The notes below the pieces were generated by a model, which worked only from the letters and a program-made list of their open reading frames with translations, was not told the origin of the DNA and did no database searches. Made by a program: the position numbers and the translations under genes. Of a stretch of DNA of 64,000 nucleotides, positions 1 through 11,976 are shown in pieces. Where the stretch lies: positions 66,908,712 to 66,972,711 of the forward strand of contig NC_077224.1 in assembly GCF_024763615.1 (NCBI RefSeq), in the 5' to 3' direction. Each line of letters opens with the position of its first letter. The first letter of the stretch is position 1. The stretch is from Phlebotomus papatasi. Its lineage: Eukaryota; Arthropoda; Insecta; Diptera; Psychodidae.

Positions 1-1767
1 CGGTGGTCACATTTCAACTAGATTGACAGACGTCACAGTCACTAGCAAAAGGTCTTTAATGAATCTTGGTAAAGTAATGATAGTTATAAATGAGCCAAAG
101 TTCCGAAAAGTCATACCTTTTGCTAAATAATGGTCAAAGTGCAATATAATGGATCAATGTCTTACCTTGTCATCCAACAATCAAAGTTGGTATTTCCTGC
201 CAAAAAAAAAGTTTTCTTTAAAGTTTTAGTCACTATAAGAAAGAAAAGTTTCTCAAATATTTCATGCTTTGAAAAGAAAAATCTGTGAAAGTATATATCA
301 TATCCCTATGGGATTATATGCCAAAAAGCAGGCCAATTTGAAAGTTTCAGTAATACAATATATCTAAAACCAATTGGTACTGCCAAAAAGTATAAATGAA
401 GCCTTGACGTAACAGCAAAAATGATACCAATGTAGATATTATATTTGCCTGAATTTGATGAAGTCTCTTCATAGAAGAAGCGTTGAATATCTGTAAAAAA
501 AATTATCTAAAAATAATAAAGCCATATATTTCCAAGAAAAAGGGCTAATGAACCCTCAATAATTGATAAATCTTGGAAAATACTCTTATTTTTATTCTTT
601 TATTGATTGACAGGGTAAATGATACATCGAACATATATTGTTTTGATTCTTTGAATCATAAGAGTATGAACAATGTCTTTCTGTTACAAAGATATCAAAT
701 TCGATATTGAGAAGATTAATGTTCAGTTGTTTTCCTCTTCATATCCATGTAGATATATTACTACTCTTTGATAGTATGAGGCACCAATTAAAGGATCCTG
801 AAACTTTAATAAATTTATAGGTACAGTTTTAATCGCTTGAGCTATATGTATTAAGGTCTTCACTTTATAGCTTTACCTTAGCGCAAACTCTAATAAAGTT
901 GGCTCTTTGTATGACAGTTTTAAGTACAAGTTCAAATAAAATTATTGAAAATAATTTCTATGCTTCAGCTTCTACAAATCTTGATTTATAGTCTTAAACA
1001 TATTATCCATATATTCATATATTCAACTTAATAACATGCACTTTATATACTTTTCAAGTATAATTCAGACATGTTCGTGAATTTAAGTGCAATTCAATGA
1101 TTGATTGAAATTAGGATTTTTGCTTGGAAAATAATCGAGACAAATAATACTTGATTCTGTGAGATGGTTTTGCTCGATTAGCTACTCAAAACTATTAAGA
1201 ATAAGTAAATATTACAGGATATATATTACATTTATCTGGGTGATATTTTATCCTACTGCTTTTAGGTAAAATGAACAATTTAAAAAGATGCAAAGAACTT
1301 GTTGATATATAATTTAATATAATGAAACCCCAGTTCTTTAGTTTTTCAGCTTCGGATTGATTTAAAATTATATAAACAGTTAAATATACCAAAATCACAT
1401 TAGATTTTCAGTCGTTTCTTTTAAATACAAGTGAAGGAAGTACAACAAGTGCAAAAAATGCAGAAAGTAAAGTCACAAATGGCACTTCCCGAAGTGTGGA
1501 AGTGTTTGAAATTAGATACAATAGTGTAGTAAAAAGATGCAAAAGAAAAATTCAGAATTCCATAATTTTTCAACATTCAATTTTTCTTCTCTTCTTATTA
1601 CTTTTTGCTATTATCACCATTCCTTTTTTTTGTTTTTCATTGACCTGCTACAAACTTGTAAGAGGGAATCATCCAATTCTTTATGTTGCATTAAAAATTT
1701 AAATTGAAAATTTATATACCACAATTTCTAAAAGTTTGCAAGAAGTCATATTTAAATTATAATGGTA
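1..1767. other. No gene seen
   Basis: AT-rich DNA without repeats that I could match elsewhere in the window. The two ORFs over 60 codons (near 1.2 and 1.5 kb) are low-complexity and not credible. Confidence 0.6.
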
Positions 1768-1982
1768 CTGGCACACCTTTTAAATTGAGTGAAATTCAGT
1801 GGATTGAAATTTTACCTCTTACTCTTTCAAACTGAAATCAGACGTAGCTGTCCCTATCTGTCAAATGAAAATTGAAATTGAAATTGAAAATAAAATTATC
1901 AAACATATCTTATTTTAATTTGAATGAGTAACAAGTAAAATTTCAATCGATTGAATTTCACTCAATTGAAAAGGTGTGCCAG
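1768..1982. mobile_element. MITE, GGCACACCTTTT family, copy 1
   Basis: Inverted ends of about 55 bp begin CTGGCACACCTTTT on each side and continue AATTGAGTGAAATTCA. The interior holds a short GAAATT microsatellite (about 1867-1890). Copy 2 of the family is at 24.6 kb. There is no coding capacity. Confidence 0.8.
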
Positions 1983-2399
1983 CGCAATAATCATTTAAAT
2001 GTGATTTGTTTAATTTTGGTTTTTTTTTGATAATTCAAAATAAAAATACGACATTGTGCTGATGTCATTCTATAATAATAATTAATAGTAAAGAATTTGA
2101 TACCTTTACTCAATATTTTTAAAATTTCCATTATTTTTATTTTATGAATCTTCACTAAATATTTTCCGATACTAATAACTTACTTTTCCACTGATAACTA
2201 TTGAAAGCTACATAGCTATTTAACTATTTAAAACTATTTTAAACTTTTCAAAAAGAAAATTTGTTAAATGGAATTAAAATGTAGCAATTTCTGATAAAAT
2301 TTTTAATCTTCATTTTTAATATGTTTGCATCTTGTTAAGTTTCTTAATATTTTTAAATTTTATTTTAGCAGAGAAAATTAGAAAACGTCATACCGATGT

Positions 2400-2660
2400 T
2401 ACCAACCCGGTGTTCTAAGTAGAGTCCATTGAAGAAGTAAGGGCCCAATTAGATTCAGGCTGATCTTCGAAAATATTTGTGCTATAAAATTTAGCATAAT
2501 CGACTTAACGTAATTATCAAAATAATAATTAGGCTAAATAACTATCAGTTTCCCATTAACTAAGCCGTTTCTCTGATTAAGCCGATAGACGATTTAGTCA
2601 AAAAGTGATGGAAATTAACTCATAAGTGTTTCTAGGGCATGACCCTCAGTATAAGCTTCC
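2400..2660. repeat. Diverged repeat shared with 48.0 kb
   Basis: GACTTAACGTAATTAT and neighbouring bases, together with TAGGGC/GCCCTA blocks, recur in opposite arrangement at 48033-48110. The boundaries are unclear and I see no clean terminal inverted repeat. Probably an old interspersed element. Confidence 0.3.
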
Positions 2661-3095
2661 TAGAGAAATTAAACGGCATCTTATCTAAATAATTTTTATT
2701 CTTATGTGTATACGTATTACCAATTAATTGCAGAAATTTGCTAAAAAACTAACTGTTATAAACGTTACTATTCAAATCCGTTCCAGTGCCGCTAATATAA
2801 GCCTTTCCGGTGTCATAACTTTCTGGGTCTTTTGTCACTGAACCTTTAAGTTAGAGAGCTGAGAGAGTCAATCCGGTCTAGAACATCAGACAAGAGGGAT
2901 GTATGGCCTTGGGTCTTTCGGGGGAATCTGGCTTTCTGCTAGGTGTGGCGGCTAAAATGGAATTTAGATTTTCAGCAGAAATGTATGCAAAAAAATAGAT
3001 TTTTTTGCGTTTTTTACACCACATTTTCTCTTTTAAAATAAGTTATGATCAAGGTAAAAAAATTATACTGTCCAAGTACGAGTTTAAATTCGAAA

Positions 3096-3309
3096 GCAGC
3101 CACAATCCCGAAAGCCAAAATCTCGAACGCCAAAATCCCGAATCTTCAAAATCCTGATAGGGATAAAATTATATGGAGGATGATGTGCAGAATAATTTCC
3201 TTTTGCCTCCAGCAAACACGGGTGCAATCGTGGGAGTAGCTATGACACTTTTAAGAATTCGGGATTTTAGCTTTCGGGATTTTGGCTTCTAGGATTTTTA
3301 CCGGGACCC
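3096..3309. mobile_element. CCCGAAAGC-repeat MITE, copy 1
   Basis: The left end carries short tandem units of the type CAAAATCCCGAAAGC, and the right end carries their inverse (GCTTTCGGGATTTTGG), closing in CCGGGACCC. The middle (AGGGATAAAATTATATGG, CAATCGTGGGA, TATGACACTTTTAAGAATTC) matches the 26.1 kb copy closely, so this is one family. Confidence 0.85.
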
Positions 3310-3513
3310 GTTTAACTTATCATTTAACAGGAAATATTTTGTTTGTTGACGTCAAACGAATATACTTGGTCCACTAAGAATTAGGTTTTTTTTGAAAAAC
3401 CGTCTTCAAAAATCAAATTCCAACGGCTTATTACGGTCGTTTTCGGTTGGGAGATTTAAAAAATACAAATCACGGAGAATCTAGTACCATTTTCGCTCGA
3501 TCTACAAGATTCG

Positions 3514-4283
3514 ATGTTTTGTGGCGTTGTAAGTGTGTGGGTTTTTATGTGTCGCCATCGGGATTTAAGTGTCCCCTCCAGCAGTGGACGGGGCAGTCTG
3601 GGTGAGATTGAGTTAGAGTGCACTTGGCACAGAGTGTTGTGGCTAATACCTCTTTTCCCTTCAGGAAAAGAGAAGTGGTGGAGTGCCGATGGAAAGTTCA
3701 CGAGAGGAGGATCCTCTATCCTGGAGGACATCTGTCTTCCGGAAACCAGCTAGATTTCCCACGGAAGGAAGCCTGGTTACCACCGACACCGCTTGGCAAG
3801 TGGAAGAATGCCGCAGCACCACGAAGAGAGATCTTTCCCTTTCACTACCGGAGGAATTAGTCATCGGAATTCTGAGAATATGCCTGGGATTAATCGGGAC
3901 ACCCAGATATGGAGTTCTGAGGACTTTATTGGAGTTTTGCGCCCCTAGACGTCTTGATAACACAATCAGCTGTCAGGCAAAGAAGTATCTCCCGGCGGAC
4001 TCATCAGATCAGCTGGATTACCGGAAAAATCATAAGTACCCCCCCCCCATGCATGTTATAAACCCCGGAAAAATGAACTAATTAAATTCATGTTTATATG
4101 AGCCAAAATAAGGGGTTTTCCTCTGTGGAGAGTGAAGTGATCGGGGCCGATGGAGGGGAATCTGGTGAATAAAAGGGGAAAGTGGGAGATAGATAAGTCT
4201 GAAGAAATGTCTGTGTGGAGAACTAATGTTTCATGGGAATCGGGTGGTGGAAGGAGAAGAGAGTATCGGGTGTAGGATTAAAG
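3514..4283 (+). other. Candidate spliced exons, possibly untranslated
   Basis: This stretch is notably richer in G+C than its surroundings. A possible short intron lies at 3602-3664 (63 bases): donor GTGAGA, a branch-like CTAAT at 3643-3647, and acceptor TCTTTTCCCTTCAG. A strong alternative donor, GTAAGT, is at 3529, and another, AAAG|GTAAGG, at 4284. Removing the 63-base intron keeps the frame from the ATG at 3514 and gives a 58-residue ORF. A separate ORF of about 130 residues starts at the ATG at 3689 and ends at 4081. Neither resembles a protein family I know, and several overlapping ORFs on both strands argue against coding. It may be a 5' leader or a non-coding transcript, perhaps of the kekkon gene 51 kb away. 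Confidence 0.3.
4039..4048. repeat. Poly-C run
   Basis: Ten consecutive C residues sit inside the less AT-rich island, within the 130-residue ORF that ends at 4081. Such runs are prone to length error, so that frame is uncertain here. Confidence 0.7.
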
Positions 4284-4475
4284 GTAAGGAAGGGAGGTTG
4301 GCTTGCCATGAAATATCCAAAGAGATCTTTATTTTCGGAGAGGAAAGATCACCGGCATTTGTGAAAAAGGTGTTTTCACCCAGTACCCGGAATGAGTCTT
4401 ATAGGCTGAAGTTTTAAAATTTTGAAATGAAAATATCAGAAAATATAGTTGAATTAATATATTGCGCTTTTGTAT

Positions 4476-4561
4476 GCTTAAGGGTTCGTATTAAAAGAAA
4501 ATATGCTGTAAAAGGAATATGCTGTGTTTTTAGTCTGCAAGATCCACGTAACCCCTTAAGC
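4476..4561. mobile_element. Short inverted-repeat element
   Basis: GCTTAAGGGTT at the left and AACCCCTTAAGC at the right are inverted, 86 bases overall. No second copy was found. A small MITE or a relic. Confidence 0.4.
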
Positions 4562-6229
4562 AAACATGAATTCCTGTAAAACATCTACCTGACAAATTTG
4601 CTTTCAAGAACTTCAGTTCAAAAACAGAATTTATTTGCTGGATATTCAAATTTTTATAACATATCGCATAAATTTTTATCAAACGAATAAAAAATTTTCA
4701 ACGATTGTGGGAAGGAAAGTCTTTGAAGAAAATTTAAAAAAAAACTGAAAAATTTTGTTCTGGAAATTTGCCCAATAAAAAAACCTTTTAAAATTTGTAT
4801 TTCTAAAACTGAACACTATCTTTACGCAAGCTTTAGGAGTACACTTGAAATATTGTGTAATTGAGTTAATTAAATCTTAACGTAACTCATAAACGTGGTA
4901 AACATGTAAGATACGGTTGTAGAGTTACTTTCGCTCGAAGACATTTTAATAACGTCAAATTTACTTTTACTCTGCATGGTTCCTGCTGTATGATAATATA
5001 TTTGCCACTGATTGTGTTGAATTTTAAAGATTGCATCTCCTGTGATAAAGAAACAATTTAGGAAAATGAACAAAATTCATGCTATTCCAATTAAAATAAA
5101 TCCCTTAGTTTGCAATTACCGAACTCTTATTTTACAGTTGAGATAAGCTTTTTCAAATGCAACCCTTTTACTCTCAATTAATTCTATGGTAAAACTCACA
5201 GAAGTAGAATTGGAATTTAATGATGACAAGATTGAAATTCTCATTCTGGAAAATTAGCTAACCCAATTGCATAGTGAGATTGTTAATGAATTTGTCACTG
5301 GGTTCATGGTAAAGAATGGGTATTCCACATATTGTTCCACTTTTGTTGCTGAATACGCAGATTTATTGAATTGTTTAACTTTCCATATTCATTGCCATAG
5401 AGATTAATTTGCCAGTACGAAAGGGAAGGAAAAAAAATATTATTTGTGCCGAAGGAGACGAAAATATCGAGCTCATTTGCTATTCTTTGCCATCGATTGT
5501 GGCTCAATAACATTGGAAGCATCGAATCTTATGTGACAAATCACACTCGGGAAATGTCGTTTCCCTTTTCGATTAGCGTAATGGGAAGAGCTTTTTCACC
5601 TCATAAAAGTTTCAGTAGATTAAATGATTTATTAAATAGCGTGTGGAAAATACTTTCACAGGCCAGAAATTATTGGATATTTTCACGTAAACGACTGCTT
5701 CTATCTCGTCACGTGGCGAACTTTTCAGCAATTTCCGTGAAATACCCATGAAATTTTTAGAGTTTTATCTCAGCTTTTCTATACAGTCACACATTTAATA
5801 TTTAAGAAGGACTTTTAAGGGGGAGTATACGGAGAAAATAGTATAGTAAAAATTTTCAGCCAACCAACACTCATAGAAAATCCAACTAAATATCCAGCAA
5901 AAACATATGGCTTTTTAAATTTGACCATATAAAAATTAATGGCGAATTTTATTAACCAAGATATTAAAAACCAGTGTCTAGTCGATAGCTTTGAGTCATG
6001 AATTTAGAGAAGATGGTTTATTTTAAAACCTTGTGTTTAGTTTATGTTAAAACCTTTTTATGAGTTTTCTTTTCTTAAAATACCTTTACAGCTTGAATTC
6101 TATAAAGAGAGAAGTATATTTAATCGCTCGATTTTTCCATTACGCAATATATTCACCTTCCACCCCCAGGAGCCCAAATTTTATCAACATAATCTTCGAC
6201 TAACAAACGATTTATGAGCAACGACGTCA
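4562..6229. other. No gene seen
   Basis: Single-copy AT-rich sequence. A 101-codon ORF (5446-5751) overlaps opposite-strand ORFs and has no recognisable feature. Confidence 0.5.
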
Positions 6230-6540
6230 CGCTATTTGTCCGTTCGTCTGTATGTTAACACATCTAGAGACCAAACGATTAAAGATAGAGTCTTAGAACC
6301 TTCAAGGAACCCTCACATAAGTCGGCCTCCGCATCATTAACATGTCCCTGATTTTTTCTCCAACTCCTCTCCTTCCCCGCCAAAACCAAGTTTTCTTTGG
6401 ATTGCTCGAAAACGCGTCGCACGATTTTAGCTGAACCGGTAAACGGTTATGACAGCGCTTTTGAGATATAGCATCTCAGTCAAGAGTTCGAGCATTTCAC
6501 AATCCTTGGAACGATTTGCCACCTCTTTTGCTTTTGAAAT
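6230..6540. repeat. Old interspersed repeat with GTCCGTTCGTCTG motif
   Basis: The block with GTCCGTTCGTCTGTATG, AGACCAAACGATT, CCAAAACCAAGTTTTC and GAACCGGTAAACGGTTATGA has a weak relative around 24.43-24.55 and 24.81-24.92 kb. Its right part (6470-6540) also carries a minus-strand copy of the ATGGCAAAGCGT repeat described at 28.3 kb. The class is unknown. Confidence 0.35.
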
Positions 6541-7153
6541 ATAACTTTTAACAAAAATATAATTTTTTTAAATTGAACAACGGAAATCTAGCGTTTTGAT
6601 TTTAACCGATTCAAGGCCTTATGTCAACCTATTTTAAACGTAATATTTTAGAATACCCAACACGTTACCAATTTTATAATAAAACCATCACATGATAATT
6701 TTTAAAATTTATATAAGATAAGGGAAGTAGCTATGGACCTGTTAAGAAAAAATGCTGCATAATTTGCTTAAAATAAAAGCTCTAAACCAATTTTTGGCAT
6801 TTTTGTATATGCCAATTGGAAGTCTAATAATCATCTCTACATTTGATTTCTTAATATTTAGAGAAATTAGTAAAAAAAAAATAGGTAAAATTGCAACCAT
6901 GAACTGTGCATATAACTCGGCCATATAAAATTAGATAAAGGAGACATCGGCCAGGAGTAAAGCACGTATCTGCCTACAAATAAAACCCTTTAAAAATAAT
7001 GCAAATTTGAAGATTTTTCTAATTTAATTGAGATGTACTCCAAGAATCACTCTCTGTCATCCAACCCTTATCAGAACAGATAATTGGCCTTCCATCAGGA
7101 GCAGTTTTTATCACTTTTCAGGGAGATTGTTTGGTGAAGGCTGCCTGCATCTT

Positions 7154-7424
7154 CTAATTTTTCACCATAATTCTTACCCAATTCTGGAGCTTGGATTTAA
7201 CGACAAGAAATCTAGTTTCGGCTTGTTTCATGATCCTCCACAAGCGTAGACCATTCTTTTTCTTGACTTTGTGCATGCTTACCAGTGATTTTCCTTTTGA
7301 TTGTCTTCCGGAAAGTTTATCATGCAGAGTCATTCTGGGCACTCCATACTTAACAGACGTTTTTTAAAGGAATCATCTGCCGTCATGGCATCCAGCACAT
7401 TTTTCAAGCCTTCCTCTGAATATT
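7154..7424 (-). pseudogene. pogo-like transposase fragment (psq-type HTH)
   Basis: On the minus strand the frame YSEEGLKNVLDAMTADDSF (about 7424-7368) shifts into TSVKYGVPRMTLHDKLSGR (about 7350-7294). This is the helix-turn-helix of the pipsqueak/CENP-B type found at the N-terminus of pogo/Tigger transposases. A lysine-rich stretch ending in KSKLQNWVRIMVKN and a stop at 7154 follow. Below that, PDGRP-like remnants continue to about 7030 in another frame. At least one frameshift and several stops are present, and no DDD catalytic region is visible. A dead fragment, recognised by motif only. Confidence 0.6.
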
Positions 7425-7918
7425 GCAATTTCTAAGACATCATTCAAAATGTTTAACATTGATAAAATGCAAAATACACATTGAGGATATTCGTCTTCAC
7501 AACAAAAACATAATCTATACTTCTCGCGAAAATAACATCGAAATGCGATGAAAAATGGTCGATGAGATCTATACTTGGAATAAAACATACTTGTTCTCAA
7601 TTAACAAATTTATTCTGATTATTCGTAGCGAGACAATTAAAAAAGTTCGAATACTAAAAGTAGAATAATTGAGTAGTATTTTTTTGATTCAGACTGATTC
7701 ATAAATCATTTAAATAAGGTGTAATTCCTTATTTTGTGTCAGTGAAATTCTAGTAAAAATCATAAGAACTTGAGAAATGGTTGCTTTATGATTAAGACTC
7801 CGATGCAGTGGATTCAATAAATTAGATAAATAATTACATTTTCTTAAAAAGTCAACGAAAAACTCAATTCAGAAGATTATATATGAACAAACGCAATATA
7901 TTTTGCATGATAATTGGC

Positions 7919-8173
7919 AGGGGCATGACATTTCCTATGTTTCTGGCATGCCGAAACAACTTTTGGGTTTATTAGCTGTGTTCGGTCAGTGTAGACTGAA
8001 TTAGCAAAAGATATAAACACAAAATTAAAGCCAACTTAATATTGAATAGGCAACCGAAAACTACAAATTAGTAACTTACATAATTTTGGAGATATTTTGT
8101 GAAATATGTACGAAAACAGGGAAAAATTTACACTAAAACCGGTCACATTTTTCATAGCTAATGTCATCCCCCT
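7919..8173. mobile_element. MITE, AGGGG-ATGACATT family, copy 1
   Basis: Left end CAGGGGCATGACATT and right end AATGTCATCCCCCTG are inverted. The interior (ATTGAATAGGCAACCGAAAA, GAAATATGTACGAAAACAGG) matches the 42.0 kb copy in reverse orientation. Confidence 0.75.
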
Positions 8174-10354
8174 GATAATTGCTAAAACGTAGTTAGTAAT
8201 TTTTAAACATTAATTTTATCTTGGTGGTCGATATCTTCTGCAAACTGGCCGATACAAGGTCCATGGTCGATATGTGCTTCTCGTATCTTAACAAGTCTTC
8301 AAACAAAATACGACAAGTAGCGAAATAAGTTCAAAAGGCTTGTGCTTTATAAAGCGATTTTGGTTAAGAAATAGGCTTTGTGACTTTGAACTTTTGGCCG
8401 AAAGAACCGTTATTTTGATTGCTCATAATTTACAACAAAGGATATGAAGAACAACTCATTAAGGATCCCCTGAAACCCCAAGTCACTAACTCTAGCTCTT
8501 TCGCCTCAAACTGGTGACGTTCGCACTGGAGGATTCTTAGTCTTTTTTTATCACTCCTTTGTCTGAAATTGTTATCTTGATAATTAAAATGGTTCACTGA
8601 TAAGGGGTTTAAGAGCTTTTATAAGCATTTTGACACAAAATTTATAAAACTTTAAAAAATACTTTTAAAAATCTTGGCTCTCGTATGGTATCTAATCATT
8701 TTGCTTCTTAATTATACTACAACATACAAAGTTCAATTAGAATTGTCTCAATATTCAAGTGTAGCTGCACATTCTCCTTGAGGTTTAATTTAGATAAAGA
8801 TTGAGTTTGGGTCAGTGCCAGCACTCGTTTAGTGTACTGGTAACTTAACACACAATAAAAAGCTTCCTTAAACGGATACGAGTTTAATACAGTTAATGAT
8901 GATCAATATGATAAAATTAAATGAAAATATATTTTTAAATAAAAGACAAAAGAGGCGTCTCTTTGTTCTGATAATATTTGATATTCAAATTAGGATAGTG
9001 CTATAGCATTTTACTGAGGTTGTTATCCCCTTACCCAATTTCCTTACCAGACAGGTAACCCCAGGTCTTAATTTTACATTCTAGCTATCCGGATGCTAAT
9101 GAAATGAATTCTCAACATGATTTTTTTATTATTTAATTTATATATTAGTTTTATTTAATACAAAACGCCTTTTAAATCATGGTAATTTTAATTTTCTTCT
9201 TGTAAATGTTGGTTCGGAGAAATTCTACAGAGATTACTTGTAGAAAATACTATTCAAATTTTTCTCAGTGTAGAAGGAGAGCTAACAGATTTTTCAGTGA
9301 GCTGAATTTGCCATTTTCTGAGATCCCCTTGCTCGTCATCCCCCCATATATTTTACCAACCCCCAAAATGTACTTCCGCATTGTTGAGCACTCAACATAT
9401 TGTTTTAAGTATAAGAGTAAATAGTGTGGCTAGATGAGTCTTACTTTTAATTATACAGCATTCAATGTACGTTCACCATTTTTGGGAGAGAAATACATAT
9501 AAAGTCGATTACCCCAACGTTAAGTGAATTGGTATAAAGAATGTGTTATAACTTAGTACCATTAACCGTTGTTGCAATATTTAGCAACACCCATGTATTC
9601 CTAAAAGTGATTTTCTCACTGTGTTGGTGTGAAAAAGCACAAAATGTATTTTACCAATTTATACATGCCCAAAAATGCGAAAGCGCAATAAATGAGGAGA
9701 AGATTGAAAAGGAAAATATTTGAAAAAGTTAAAACACCATTACCATTACCGTGGTGAATATGAAAGGAATGAAGCATTTGCATTTTTAGCCATCTGGAGA
9801 AGATGGAAAGATATGATTCACCATCCAGAAAAGGTAACAATCTCATATGCTCCAGACGATAGAGCCACATAAAAGTAAATGTATTTTTTTTTGTTCTCAA
9901 CCTGAACTGCCGTGTGGAGAGCTTTTCAACCTAATTCCCGCATAGTATTGAATAAATTATCCATTTTATTTCCACACACTATTTTCATTTACAAGGTTCT
10001 TGGTGAGCTTCATCGTCGTCTTCATTTCCTTCTTCTTTCTTCGTTACTTCCTTGTTATCTCCCAATGCTTGTGCTTTCCTTTGATGACATTCAGCTGGGG
10101 TATATCTTGAAGAGCTCCTTTTTTCGGAAATTTTTCTGGGTTAAGTGTTTGAATGGGATTTGAGATTCAGTTGGGGATGAACAGACATAGTGAAGAGCAA
10201 GTATGAATCTTAACATTATAGAGGTCACACAGTAAAAAAGAAACTATATGGACTACAATATCCACTTCTTGTGAGATTTTAAAATAACCGCAAAAGTTAA
10301 GGAGGAATACTATTTAAAGTTTGAACATTTTAATTAAAAGGTTATTTAACCTTA
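8174..10354. other. No gene seen
   Basis: Two kilobases with no matched repeat. ORFs of 72-94 codons around 9.2-10.2 kb are hydrophobic and AT-driven. A duplicated ATTACC and a weak inverted pair near 9.74-9.85 kb are all that stands out. Confidence 0.5.
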
Positions 10355-10553
10355 TGGGGAAGTGGGGCACCTTTTAAAGTGGGGCAGCTTTGAAATTGGG
10401 ATTTTTCACATCTTTTTAAATAAAATTGCGCCTTATCGTGATATAACTTAGCTACACAAACAGATTGAGAAGCTAAATTACATTATAATATGGCTCAGTT
10501 CCACTTGAACATAGGAGAAAAATCCCAATTTCAAAGGTGTCCCTCTTCCCCCT
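10355..10553. mobile_element. MITE, GGGGAAGTGGGGC family, copy 1
   Basis: Left GGGGAAGTGGGGCACC, right inverse TTCCCCCTA preceded by CAAAGGTGTCCC. The core, TAAATAAAATTG, TATCGTGATATAA and ATATGGCTCAGTTCCACTT, is shared with the copies at 32.4 and 45.6 kb. Confidence 0.85.
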
Positions 10554-10884
10554 ACACATGCATGTGTTACTTGATGCGCCACTAGTTATCTGAAACATAC
10601 CACTCAATTACAAGTAAAGTGAAGTGTTATATAGACATTCAAAATTAGATCTTGATGCTTTTATAAAGAACCATAATTTGAAAAAGTCAAATTACAAATT
10701 TGAGGCATCTATCTCCTAAATTGCACGAGACTTCAAAATGTTCAATACTATCTGAAAAATTTACAGTCGATTATCTCTGAATTTATCACTGATAGAATAC
10801 TCAAACTTTATATCCTATGAAAGCTTCTAGCTACCTTGCTCTATTTAAAAAAAAAAAAGTTGTGTGCGTGAATTATGTGTGTGA

Positions 10885-11640
10885 AAAATCCACGGTTCGA
10901 GAAAAATCTGCAAAAAATTTCGTGTCCCGCGAAAATCCGCAAAACATAATTGGATGATGAACTAGCGCGATAGAGAATTGAAGTCACTTCACAAAGAAAA
11001 ACACTTCTTCAATCTTGCCCAGGGCTTTCGATCCTGGATATGGGCCTTCTTCAGTGGTAGACTAAACTATGTTTTTTGTATTTTATGAGGATCGTTATTT
11101 TGTGTGGGATTGGGAAATATCATCACTTTCAAGTTATCAATTGGGAAGGTTTGTTTGGGAATTTTTTTCACTGATTTTCAACTTTTTTTTTTAGCAACTT
11201 TCTTTTAGGTACGGTTTTAATATGATGTGATTTGGCACTTTTTTTATTTATGTTTTTGTTTAGTCGATCACTGAAGAAGGTCCATATCCAGGACCGAAGG
11301 CTCTGGGCAAGATTGAATAAGCACTTTTCTTTGTGAAGTGACTTCAAATCCACTGTCCATCACCGGAGGGTATTCTACCGATCCTCAAAACATTTCGGTT
11401 CCCACGAAAATCCCTAAAAAATCTCATATAGCGCAAATCCGTGATAAGTTTCACGACCCGTGAAAATCCGTGAAAAAATGATTCCGCAAAAAATATCGTA
11501 TCTCACAAAAATCTGCGAAAAATTTCGTGTTCCACAAAAAATTTCACGACCCTCAAAGATTCGTAAAAGATTTCCTGTCTCGCAAAAATCCGCAAAAAAA
11601 TTCGTATCTCGCGAAAAATCCGCAAAAAGATCACAACTCT
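10885..11640. repeat. Degenerate AAAATCCGCAAAAAATTTCG tandem array
   Basis: Units of about 30 bases, roughly CTCGCAAAAATCCGC followed by AAAAAATTTCGTG, run from 10885 to 10950 and from 11385 to 11640. The middle is occupied by the inverted-repeat element at 10948-11395. A 65-codon ORF here is just a read-through of the array. Confidence 0.7.
10948..11395. mobile_element. Inverted-repeat element, Penelope-like features (A)
   Basis: Arms of about 90 bp (10978-11067 and 11258-11347) begin TTGAAGTCACTTCACAAAG and include GGGCAAGATTGAA and CTGAAGAAGGTCC. CAAAACAT is found at 10940-10947 and 11396-11403, a possible target duplication, though the host array is itself repetitive. A 30-base unpaired tail lies on the left and about 48 on the right. 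The right arm has a hammerhead-like core at 11271-11303. Confidence 0.6.
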
Positions 11641-11689
11641 TAATATTTAATGAATGAATGAGTTTAATATTAAATATTTCGGCGGAAGG

Positions 11690-11976
11690 CTAAATTCCGA
11701 GAGGACTAAAATCCTGAAAGCCCAGATCCTGAATGGTAAAAATCCTGAAAGGTTTAATGGACAATGTGTGGAAAATTTCCAAAACACAAAAAAAAAATCT
11801 TCCTTTGACCCTAGCATTGCGTAAGTACAATTTTGGGAGGTCCTCCCAAAACGTTTAAGAGTTCGCAATTCTGGCTTTTGGGATTTTGGCTTTCGAGATT
11901 TCGGCCTTCAGGATTTTGGCTTTTCTGGAATTTTGGTTTTTCGAAATTTTGGCTTTCAGTATTTTGACCGCGACCC
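11690..11976. mobile_element. CCCGAAAGC-repeat MITE, diverged copy
   Basis: Both ends are arrays of the same 15-base sub-repeat as in the copies at 3.1 and 26.1 kb, here strongly mutated, with a closing TTTTGACCGCGACCC. The interior differs from the other two copies. It directly follows a different tandem array (11.4-11.64 kb). Confidence 0.7.

Noticed and set aside
11385..11640. CRISPR-like array
   Set aside because: Spaced repeats are only degenerate tandem units without unique spacers, in a eukaryotic genome.
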